Positions 18,075 to 25,638 of a DNA stretch of 36,399 nt are shown here, in pieces. The position numbers and the translations under genes are program-made. The notes under the pieces were generated by a model that worked only from the letters and a program-made list of their open reading frames with translations, was not told the DNA's origin and searched no databases. The stretch spans positions 1-36,399 of the forward strand of contig JAPLMI010000128.1 in NCBI GenBank assembly GCA_026387115.1. Direction: 5' to 3'. How positions within the stretch are numbered: the first letter of the stretch is position 1; the number at the start of each line of letters is the position of its first letter. The DNA is from Candidatus Omnitrophota bacterium. GTDB taxonomy: Bacteria; Omnitrophota; Gorgyraeia; 2-01-FULL-45-10.

Positions 18075-19801
18075 TAATACTCGGAATTAATTCATATCAT
18101 CCGGACTCGTCGGCCGCTTTGGTTGCCGACGGAAAACTTATCGCGGCAGTCGAGGAGGAAAGGTTTGTCCGCGTCAAGCACTTTGCGGGTTTTCCCGCCG
18201 AATCCATAAAGTATTGCTTAAAAGAAGCGGGCCTTTCTATAAAAGACGTGGATTATATAGCCATTCCGCGCAAGCCGTGCGCCAGAATATTTAAAAAAAT
18301 GATCTACGGCCTGAAAATCCCCAAGCTTGCTAAAAAAAGGGCTGCCGGTTGGCGTAAGACATTCGATGTGAAGACAGAACTCTCACGAGCGCTGGATACA
18401 GGCGTTAAGGATATAAGAGCAAAGATTATAAAAGTGGAGCACCACAGGGCCCACCTTGCGTCTTCCTTCTTTGTGTCCGGGTTTGACGACGCATTCCTCC
18501 TTTCAATGGATGCGCTGGGCGATTTTGCCTCGACGATGTGGGGCCTCGGCCGTGGGAATAAGATAAAAGTTTTGCAGGAGATCGACTTTCCCCATTCTCT
18601 GGGTTTATATTATACCGCCGTAACGCAATATCTCGGTTTTACGAATTTCGGGGATGAATATAAGATTATGGGGCTCAGCTCCCACGGCGAACCGTCGTTC
18701 GAAGATGAATTTAAAAATATCTTAAAGATAAAAAATAATGGGTTCGAAATAGGCCTCGGATACTTTCTCCATCACAAAAAATATATAAGCATGGATTTCG
18801 AAGGCGGATATCCCAGGGTCGATACGATCTTTTCGCCGTATCTTGAAAAAAGGCTGGGTAGACGCCGGCTCGCCGGCGAGCCTTTGGAAAAAAGGCATAA
18901 GGATATAGCGGCGAGCCTGCAAAAAAGGCTGGAGGAAGTCATCTTACATATACTGGGTTCCAATAAGACAAAAACTTCCAATCTTTGTCTTGCCGGAGGA
19001 GTGGCTTTTAATTGCGCGGCAAATGGTAAGATATTTGACGAAGGCTTGTTCAAAAATATATTTGTGCCTCCGGCTGCTGGAGACGCCGGCCTTGCCATAG
19101 GAGCCGCTTTTTATTTACTGAATAACGTAAAAAATAAACCGAGAGAATTTATTATGAATCACGCTTGCTGGGGGCCGGGGTTTAAGGGAGATGAAATCGA
19201 GAGAGCATTCGAAAAAAATAAAGGCGAGTTTATAAAAACAGGATGTGTCGTCGAAAAGATAGAGGATGAAGGCCTCCTTTGCGAGAAACTAGCGCGATAT
19301 ATCGCAGACGGAAAGATCGCGGGATGGTTTCAGGGGAGAATGGAATTCGGCCCAAGGGCGCTCGGGAACCGCAGCATACTTGCCGATCCAAGAAGGCCGG
19401 AGATGAAAGATATTTTAAATAACAGAATAAAACATCGGGAGTCTTTCAGGCCTTTTGCCCCGTCCATCCTCGAAGAAAATTTAAACGAATTTTTCGATAC
19501 TGCGCAGCCGTCGCCGTTCATGAATTCTGTCTATAAGGTAAAAAACGGAAAACGCGATATTATACCCGCCGTTATTCATGTGGACGGGACCGCGCGCGTT
19601 CAGACAGTAAATAAGGATTCAAATCGCCGGTACTGGAAATTGATAAATGCTTTTAAGCGTGTGGCGGGGGTCCCTGCTTTACTAAACACCTCTTTTAATG
19701 ACAATGAGCCGATCATATGCCGTCCGGAAGAAGCGATGGATTGTTTTTTGAGAACGCGAATGGACATTTTAGCGCTGGAGAATTACTTAATCCGTAAATG
19801 A
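18071..19801 (+). CDS. NodU/CmcH-family carbamoyltransferase
   Basis: A 576-residue protein from the ATG that overlaps the methyltransferase stop (ATGA); the frame runs upstream without a stop, but the family N-terminus (ILGINSYHPDSSAALVADG) begins exactly here. The YrdC/Kae1-like N-terminal domain contains H124, H125 and H128 in HHRAHLASS, the metal-binding cluster, and DALGDFAS. The C-terminal domain has GWFQGRMEFGPRALGNRSIL, the family hallmark. These enzymes move a carbamoyl group from carbamoyl phosphate, through carbamoyl-AMP, to a hydroxyl, as on Nod factors and antibiotic sugars. The polymer is therefore probably O-carbamoylated. Confidence 0.93.
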   Translation: MIILGINSYHPDSSAALVADGKLIAAVEEERFVRVKHFAGFPAESIKYCLKEAGLSIKDVDYIAIPRKPCARIFKKMIYGLKIPKLAKKRAAGWRKTFDVKTELSRALDTGVKDIRAKIIKVEHHRAHLASSFFVSGFDDAFLLSMDALGDFASTMWGLGRGNKIKVLQEIDFPHSLGLYYTAVTQYLGFTNFGDEYKIMGLSSHGEPSFEDEFKNILKIKNNGFEIGLGYFLHHKKYISMDFEGGYPRVDTIFSPYLEKRLGRRRLAGEPLEKRHKDIAASLQKRLEEVILHILGSNKTKTSNLCLAGGVAFNCAANGKIFDEGLFKNIFVPPAAGDAGLAIGAAFYLLNNVKNKPREFIMNHACWGPGFKGDEIERAFEKNKGEFIKTGCVVEKIEDEGLLCEKLARYIADGKIAGWFQGRMEFGPRALGNRSILADPRRPEMKDILNNRIKHRESFRPFAPSILEENLNEFFDTAQPSPFMNSVYKVKNGKRDIIPAVIHVDGTARVQTVNKDSNRRYWKLINAFKRVAGVPALLNTSFNDNEPIICRPEEAMDCFLRTRMDILALENYLIRK

Positions 19802-20547
19802 AGATATCCGTTATTACAGTGGTGTATAATAATGCGGCGCACATCGGAGACTGCATCAAAAGCGTCATCTCGCAGTCTTATGGGGATATTGAGTATATAG
19901 TAATAAATGACGGCTCGACGGACGAAACGCCGGATATCATCGGTAGATACAAAACCAACATCACGAAAATAATATCCCAGGAAAACAGGGGCTACGTATA
20001 CGCGATGAATGAAGGGCTGAAGTCAGCTACCGGCGAAATAATAGGGTTCCTGCACTCGGACGATTTTTATTCTCACAATGACGTAATCGGGAAAATGGCC
20101 GGCCTATTCGGGAAATATAACAGCGACAGCGTCTACGGAGATTTGGTGTATGTAAAAAGAAACGAACCGACGAAGGCTGTCAGGTATTGGAAGAGCGGCG
20201 AATATGCCGCCGGGAAGATAAGGCGCGGGTGGATGGCGCCTCATCCGGCTTTTTTTGTGAAAAAATGGGTTTATGATAAATACGGATATTACGACACGAG
20301 TTTCAGCATAGCGGCTGATTATGAGATGATGCTCAGGTTTTTATTGAAGCATAGAATATCCGCTTATTATCTATCGGAGGTGCTTGTAAAGATGCGGATT
20401 GGCGGCATGAGCAATAAGAGCGTAAAGAATATTATCAGGAAAAGCGCCGAAGATTATAAGGCCTGCCGTATGCACGGATTGGGATTCCGGACGGTTGTAA
20501 TGAAAAATTTAATAAAGCTGCCCCAGCTCTTTTCCGCTATAATATGA
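19798..20547 (+). CDS. Glycosyltransferase family 2
   Basis: A 249-residue GT-A enzyme. The nucleotide-binding strand is ISVITVVYNNAAHIGDCIKSV, the acidic motif is VINDGSTDETPDII, the DXD variant is GFLHSDDFY, and the acceptor region has APHPAFFVKKWVYDKYGYYD and IAADYEMMLRFL. This combination is close to the WcaA-type colanic-acid transferases. It is short and complete. It is coupled by ATGA to both neighbours and lies just before the initiating transferase. Confidence 0.92.
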   Translation: MKISVITVVYNNAAHIGDCIKSVISQSYGDIEYIVINDGSTDETPDIIGRYKTNITKIISQENRGYVYAMNEGLKSATGEIIGFLHSDDFYSHNDVIGKMAGLFGKYNSDSVYGDLVYVKRNEPTKAVRYWKSGEYAAGKIRRGWMAPHPAFFVKKWVYDKYGYYDTSFSIAADYEMMLRFLLKHRISAYYLSEVLVKMRIGGMSNKSVKNIIRKSAEDYKACRMHGLGFRTVVMKNLIKLPQLFSAII

Positions 20548-21470
20548 TACCCATGAACCCGATAATGGTTTTCAACGCGGCATTTATATTGGTTTTAATC
20601 CTGACGCCTCTCGTTATAGCATATTCTTATCGCAAAAACTTTCTCGACTATCCCAAAGAAAATTCCATCCACACAAAACCCGTTCCGATGACGGGCGGAC
20701 TGGTGATCTTTTCTGTTTTTTTCGTCCTCAGTCTCGTATCCGAGGCGGTTTCCAATTTAATACCGCTATTCCTCGCTTCCATTCTTCTGGTATTAAGCGG
20801 CTTACATGACGACCGAAAAGGACTGAATGCCGTTCAAAAAATATTGATACAGACCATAGCGGGCGCCATCCTGATAGCGTTCGGTATCGCCATAACAAGG
20901 GTGAGCATTCCTTTTGGGCCAAGCCTGGAAATCAGCCGCCTTTCCGCGCCGGTAACGATACTATGGCTCATCTTCATAATTAATCTCGTGAATTTATTGG
21001 ACGGCCTTGACGGCCTTGCGGCAGGCCTCTGCTCTATCGTGTTGATCGTGGTGTTCTTCATAACCTACCCGTCCGTATTCAGCATTCAGCTTGCCGCGCT
21101 CATAGGATCGCTGGCGGCATTTCTCATATTCAATTTTCACCCGGCTAAGATATTCCTGGGCAACAGCGGCAGCTCTTTTTTGGGGCTCGCCATAGGCTAT
21201 TTTTCCATGGTGACGTCGCAAAAGAGCACGGTCATCCCCATATTAATCGTCCCCCTGTGCATTTTGATAGTCCAGGTTCTCGATGTGGCGTACGCGGTAT
21301 TCAGAAGGGCCAGGAACGGATTTACGATATTTAAGGGGGACAGAGGACACATTCACCATTTGGTGCTTAACTCGTTAAAGAACCATAGAGTTGCCGTGCT
21401 TTCATTCTATCTCATCGCTCTTTTACTGGCGGCATTTGTATTAAAGATTTTCCCAAAATATAATCCCTAG
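20544..21470 (+). CDS. WecA/TagO-like undecaprenyl-phosphate sugar-1-phosphate transferase
   Basis: A 308-residue polytopic membrane enzyme of the MraY/WecA/TagO family. The Mg-binding pair D89 D90 is in GLHDDRKG, the polyprenyl-binding signature is NLLDGLDGLAAG with D153 and D156, GNSGSSFLG lies near residue 206, and the UDP-HexNAc-specific motif is H269-I-H271-H272. Roughly ten membrane segments are visible by eye. It loads the first sugar phosphate (usually GlcNAc-1-P) onto undecaprenyl phosphate and so should start assembly of the repeat unit. It is the last gene of the long operon; a new promoter follows at once. Confidence 0.92.
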   Translation: MIPMNPIMVFNAAFILVLILTPLVIAYSYRKNFLDYPKENSIHTKPVPMTGGLVIFSVFFVLSLVSEAVSNLIPLFLASILLVLSGLHDDRKGLNAVQKILIQTIAGAILIAFGIAITRVSIPFGPSLEISRLSAPVTILWLIFIINLVNLLDGLDGLAAGLCSIVLIVVFFITYPSVFSIQLAALIGSLAAFLIFNFHPAKIFLGNSGSSFLGLAIGYFSMVTSQKSTVIPILIVPLCILIVQVLDVAYAVFRRARNGFTIFKGDRGHIHHLVLNSLKNHRVAVLSFYLIALLLAAFVLKIFPKYNP

Positions 21471-21474
21471 CCTC

Positions 21475-21503
21475 TTGACAATAACAGTTAATAATAGTAT
21501 ATT
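21475..21503 (+). promoter_or_regulatory. Sigma70-type promoter for export genes
   Basis: TTGACA at 21475-21480 and TATATT at 21498-21503 are separated by exactly 17 nt. The predicted start near 21510 leaves a short untranslated leader before the GTG at 21535, which is preceded by a GAGAAGGAG Shine-Dalgarno. It gives the export genes transcription independent of the upstream biosynthesis operon. Confidence 0.8.
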
Positions 21504-21534
21504 TACCATAGGATAGGCTGAGAGAAGGAGTATT

Positions 21535-23202
21535 GTGCGCATAACACATTTATTTATATTTTTGATAGTGTTTTTTATAGCCCTCCCGTCTTATTGCAAT
21601 ACGAACTTCTCCCCCAAAAATGTTAAAGGCAAAAAAGCAATTACATCCCAAACCACCGCCACAGTAAAAGAGGCAGAGACGCAATCCGATAAAAAAACCT
21701 ACGGCCAGGATGAAGGGATCGTCTCAACCTCTAATACCCAACCCAGCAAGGCGCTTCCGGACGAGAAGACCGGAAGCATACAAGTTCCCAGGATGGGCGG
21801 CACGGTGTATGGCACGGCGCAGGAGAAGACGGTGAGGGTAAAACTCGGAGGCAATACGAACTTCTCCCCCAAAAATGTTAAAGGCAAAAAAGTAATTACA
21901 TCCCAAACCACCGCCACAGTAAAAGAGGCCCAAAAAACCGCCGCAGAGAAACCGGAAGCAAAAAAAGACCAAGAAGCGCAATCCGATAAAGAAACCTACG
22001 GCCAGGATGAAGGGATCGTCTCAACCCCCACGTATTACAGCGAGCCCAGCAAGGCGCTTCTGGACGAGAAAACCAGATACATACAGGCTCCCGGGGAGGG
22101 CGGCGCAGGGCATGGCATGGCGCAGGAAAAGATGGTGAGGATAAAACTCGAAGGCAATATAAATTACGACGATAACATCTATCTAACTAAGGACGATACA
22201 AGGTATGATATCGTTTCGACCATTTCACCCGGCGTTTATGGCTATATCGGGAATGACCAATACACAGCCATGGGTTTCTATGAAGCCGATGTGTTGATAT
22301 ATGGCAGATACACAAAAGAAGACCGTATCAATCAAACCGTAGGCGGCAGGGTGGATTTGTTCAAACAGGGACGGATAAATGTCAGCCTGCAAGACGCGCT
22401 CCGGCCGACAACGGACCCGGCGACAAACGAAGTAGCGCCCTTCGTGAAAAGGGTAGGCAATGATTTTTCGGCCAACGTCAGATATGATATGAGCCCAAAG
22501 ACTTCCCTGGCGGTCAATTATAGCCAGTACCTCCAGTATTACGTCACAGACGATTATAAACAATACAGCTACCTGCAGCACACCATTTCTCCGGTATTTT
22601 ACTACCATCTTTCATCAAAATTGTCGCTTACCGGCGAATACAATCTGGGCATGACAAATTATATGGGTGGGGCTAATTACAATTCCCTCTTCAACCAGGC
22701 CCGCGTAGGTATTGAAGGCACCCTGACCCCGAAGTCAAGAGTATATCTGCGTGCAGGATATCAGCACAGGCAATATTACAATTCCGATACAAAAAATACC
22801 GATGGCGTTGTGCTTCAGCTCGGATACGATTATTCGATAAGCCCCAAAACCGCCTTAAGCCTGGTTGCTTCAAGCGACATCGCCGAATCAGTTTGGCAAT
22901 ATAATGCTTATTATGACTCATACAACTTTTACGCTTCCTTGACCCACCACCTATTCTATAACCTTGATGTGATGATCAACGGTGTATATTTACTGAGCAG
23001 CTATCCGCGCGAGGTGAACTCGGTGGATGGAATGAGGAAGAGAATGGACAATTTGTACGGAGCGGGAGCGAGGATTTCCTATCATCTGAGGACATGGCTT
23101 TCGGCCTATGCAGGGTATGATTTTAAATGCAGAAACTCTAATATAAGGGACCTTGAATATACGGATGATATAGTCTCCGGAGGCCTTAAACTGAGTTTTT
23201 AA
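21535..23202 (+). CDS. Outer-membrane beta-barrel protein (BBP2-like)
   Basis: A 555-residue protein with a signal peptide (residues ~1-22, HLFIFLIVFFIALPSYC). A low-complexity linker with two copies of an ~85-100-residue repeat follows, then a barrel from about residue 205 (KLEGNINYDDNIYLTKDD). The barrel half has alternating aromatic/polar strands and ends SGGLKLSF, with the terminal aromatic residue expected for BAM-dependent insertion. This resembles the putative beta-barrel porin 2 group found in exosortase and exopolysaccharide loci. It may help the polymer pass the outer membrane together with the Wza-like protein. The GTG start is fixed by GAGAAGGAG seven bases upstream. Confidence 0.78.
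   Translation: MRITHLFIFLIVFFIALPSYCNTNFSPKNVKGKKAITSQTTATVKEAETQSDKKTYGQDEGIVSTSNTQPSKALPDEKTGSIQVPRMGGTVYGTAQEKTVRVKLGGNTNFSPKNVKGKKVITSQTTATVKEAQKTAAEKPEAKKDQEAQSDKETYGQDEGIVSTPTYYSEPSKALLDEKTRYIQAPGEGGAGHGMAQEKMVRIKLEGNINYDDNIYLTKDDTRYDIVSTISPGVYGYIGNDQYTAMGFYEADVLIYGRYTKEDRINQTVGGRVDLFKQGRINVSLQDALRPTTDPATNEVAPFVKRVGNDFSANVRYDMSPKTSLAVNYSQYLQYYVTDDYKQYSYLQHTISPVFYYHLSSKLSLTGEYNLGMTNYMGGANYNSLFNQARVGIEGTLTPKSRVYLRAGYQHRQYYNSDTKNTDGVVLQLGYDYSISPKTALSLVASSDIAESVWQYNAYYDSYNFYASLTHHLFYNLDVMINGVYLLSSYPREVNSVDGMRKRMDNLYGAGARISYHLRTWLSAYAGYDFKCRNSNIRDLEYTDDIVSGGLKLSF
21598..22155 (+). repeat. In-frame tandem duplication in the barrel protein's linker
   Basis: Copy 1 spans 21598-21852 (255 bp) and copy 2 spans 21853-22155 (303 bp). 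Both begin AATACGAACTTCTCCCCCAA and end in a segment coding VR(V/I)KL(G/E)G. They differ mainly by a 48 bp net gain in copy 2 coding a Lys/Glu/Ala-rich stretch. Both lengths are multiples of three, so the frame is kept. High identity at the copy starts implies a recent duplication. Confidence 0.92.
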
Positions 23203-23242
23203 TAAAATCTCCCCCATTGATAACCTCCTTTAAAATTGGGTT

Positions 23243-23833
23243 ATGAAAAAAAGTATAAAAATATTATTAATTGGCAGCTTTTTTTTTCTACTAACATGCC
23301 CGGCGTTTTCAGCAAAAGATGAAGCCGGGAGCGAATACTATAAAATTGCCGCGGGGGATAATCTCGAAATAGTGGTTTATGAAGAGGAAGATTTGAGCGG
23401 CCAGTTCGAAGTCAAGGAAGACGGAACGATAACCTTTCCGCTCGTCGGGCCTGTCCATGTCGTCGGCCTCGCCAAAAAAGAGGCGGAAGATAAGTTGCGC
23501 GCTTTACTGAAAGACGGATATCTTGTAGACCCGTATGTGCGTATAATCGTAGGCAAATTCGGCACCAGGAACATTCTGATAGTCGGCCACGTGGGTAGGC
23601 CCGGTTCCTATCCTCTGCCGGAAGACGGAAATCCCACTATCTTAAAAGCGATAGTCGAATCCGGCGGGTTTACGCAGATGGCGGATCCGAACGGGACAAG
23701 GATCATAAGAACAGCGCCGGGCGGCAAGAAAGTCACCATAAATCCGCGCATCGGCGATATTATGAGCGGCCGCAGGCAGGATATCAGCCTGGAACCCGGC
23801 GATCTTATCGTAGTGCCAGAAAGGCTTTTCTGA
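23243..23833 (+). CDS. Wza-type polysaccharide export protein (Poly_export + SLBB)
   Basis: A 196-residue exported protein. The signal peptide covers residues 1-23 (ILLIGSFFFLLTCPAFSA) with a cysteine that does not form a good lipobox. A polysaccharide export domain follows (YYKIAAGDNLEIVVYEEEDLSGQF to VDPYVRIIV), then one SLBB domain (NILIVGHVGRPGSYPL to SLEPGDLIVVPERLF). It is shorter than E. coli Wza and lacks the extra SLBB repeat and C-terminal helix, so it probably works with the upstream barrel protein as outer-membrane partner. The ribosome-binding site is poor. Its stop overlaps the next start by one base (TGATG). Confidence 0.92.
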   Translation: MKKSIKILLIGSFFFLLTCPAFSAKDEAGSEYYKIAAGDNLEIVVYEEEDLSGQFEVKEDGTITFPLVGPVHVVGLAKKEAEDKLRALLKDGYLVDPYVRIIVGKFGTRNILIVGHVGRPGSYPLPEDGNPTILKAIVESGGFTQMADPNGTRIIRTAPGGKKVTINPRIGDIMSGRRQDISLEPGDLIVVPERLF

Positions 23834-25638
23834 TGCCTACCGCGATTAACCGGGATTATTTATTAAAAGAAGACCCTGTAGACCTTAAAAAATACCTTAA
23901 TACCATTTATAGGAAAAGATGGGCCCTCTTCTCCGTTATGGCCGTGGTAATGGTCGTAGTGATCGTCAAAACATTCACGGAAATCCCGAAGTACCGAGCC
24001 AAGGTCTCCATGATGGTAGATGTGCCGACGGGGCCTCTTGCCCCGACCATTACACGGGAAGGCATAAAATCCGTAATAAACTCCGGCGACTATATTACGA
24101 CACAACAGAGCATATTCAAGAGCACGATGCTGGCGCGGCGCGTCAAGAGCGCGCTAAACCTGCCCGTTATGGAAGATGCGTTAATACAGGCTGTAAATGT
24201 GGATGTGGTGAAGAATAGCAGGCTTTTAAATCTGACGATCGATTATCCGGATCCCGCCATGGCCGCGAAGATCGCCAACGCGTACGCCGACGCGTATATA
24301 GAAGAGAATGTGGAAAGCATGCTATTCATGTCGAAGGAGGTATTGAAGGTTTTGCCCGGGGAAGACCGCAAGAATATAGAAAAAAGCACTATTTACGGCC
24401 AGCTTAAAGAACTGAATAAAGAAGACGCCATAGATTCTCTCCCGACAATTTTCTCCAATCCGGTTATCCAGCGCCTTAAGTCGGAAAAACTCGGCTATGA
24501 AACGGAACTCGCTAATTTAAGCAAAAGGTATAAAGAAAAACATCCGAAAGTCATCGCTATCAAGACCAAGCTTGAGTTTGCCGAGGAAGCCATCAGGACG
24601 GAAAAAGTGAAGACCTTGAACATGATAAAGGCCGACCTTGCCGGAAGGCTTCAGATTAACAATGTAAGGGTCATCGATCACGCTGAAGCGCCCAAAGCTC
24701 CAATATCTCCCAACAAGCCGAGGGATATCATGTCCGGGCTGATACTGTCGGTTCTTATCGGGCTGGGAGTCATATTCTTTATGGAGTCTTTGGATGATTC
24801 GGTAAAGAATAAAAGAGATGTGGAGCAGGGGCTCAACCTGCCGTACCTCGGTAGCTTCCCCTTCTTAAAAAACAACCTGAATAAGGACCTCGAGAACGGC
24901 AGATTCGACGACGTAGATAAAAATCCGGAAGCGGCGGAAGCGATCAGGGGCATAAGGACCAACATAATATTTTCCGCGCCTAAAGAAGATCTGAAGACGG
25001 TCCTTATCACGAGCACCATACCCCAGGAAGGGAAGAGCTTGCTCGCGAGCTACCTCGCGTATTCGTTCGCGAAGAACGGCGTAAAAACCCTTTTGATAGA
25101 CGGCGACACGAGAAAGCCCACGATAAATAAGCATTTCGGGATCGAGCGCTCGCCCGGCCTTACAAATTTGCTGGTTGAGGAGATCCGCGCCGCCGATGTC
25201 ATCAGGCCGACGAAATACCCGAACCTGTATGTGATGCCGTGCGGCGCCAAGACGCCCAATCCCCTGGAATTATTGGGTTCTGAGAAACTCAGCGTTTTAA
25301 TAAAAGGGCTTTCGGAAGAGTTCGGGAAGATAATAATCGACGCGCCCCCAAGCCTTGCCCTTTCCGACGCGCTGGTGCTGTCGAAAATATCGAACGGCGT
25401 TATTTTTGTCGCGAAGTCTGGTTTTATCAGCAGGGATGTTTTGAAGAAAGTGAAAGAAAGGTTTATCGTTACCAGTTCCAGGGTACTGGGAGTGGTAACG
25501 AACTTTTTCAGTATGAGCGAGCACTCATATTACAAGGATAAATATTACCACAAGTATTATAAGAACTATTACCACCCGGAGAAGAAAAAGAATCTAAAGA
25601 ACCGGTTGGCGCTATCCAAAATCCCTTTAGTTGAATAA
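23833..25638 (+). CDS. Wzz-domain / BY-kinase fusion (polysaccharide co-polymerase)
   Basis: A 601-residue inner-membrane protein. Residues ~15-40 are TM1, the periplasmic Wzz part contains a coiled-coil-like stretch (~180-260), and TM2 lies near 300-318 after a proline-rich KAPISPNKP. The cytoplasmic part is a bacterial tyrosine kinase: Walker A PQEGKS with K401, Walker A' LLIDGDTRKP and Walker B IIIDAPPSLALSDAL. The tail carries eight tyrosines in residues 566-580 (four YY pairs), the expected autophosphorylation cluster. It should control polymer chain length and export through cycles of phosphorylation. It is transcribed with the Wza-like gene. Confidence 0.93.
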   Translation: MPTAINRDYLLKEDPVDLKKYLNTIYRKRWALFSVMAVVMVVVIVKTFTEIPKYRAKVSMMVDVPTGPLAPTITREGIKSVINSGDYITTQQSIFKSTMLARRVKSALNLPVMEDALIQAVNVDVVKNSRLLNLTIDYPDPAMAAKIANAYADAYIEENVESMLFMSKEVLKVLPGEDRKNIEKSTIYGQLKELNKEDAIDSLPTIFSNPVIQRLKSEKLGYETELANLSKRYKEKHPKVIAIKTKLEFAEEAIRTEKVKTLNMIKADLAGRLQINNVRVIDHAEAPKAPISPNKPRDIMSGLILSVLIGLGVIFFMESLDDSVKNKRDVEQGLNLPYLGSFPFLKNNLNKDLENGRFDDVDKNPEAAEAIRGIRTNIIFSAPKEDLKTVLITSTIPQEGKSLLASYLAYSFAKNGVKTLLIDGDTRKPTINKHFGIERSPGLTNLLVEEIRAADVIRPTKYPNLYVMPCGAKTPNPLELLGSEKLSVLIKGLSEEFGKIIIDAPPSLALSDALVLSKISNGVIFVAKSGFISRDVLKKVKERFIVTSSRVLGVVTNFFSMSEHSYYKDKYYHKYYKNYYHPEKKKNLKNRLALSKIPLVE

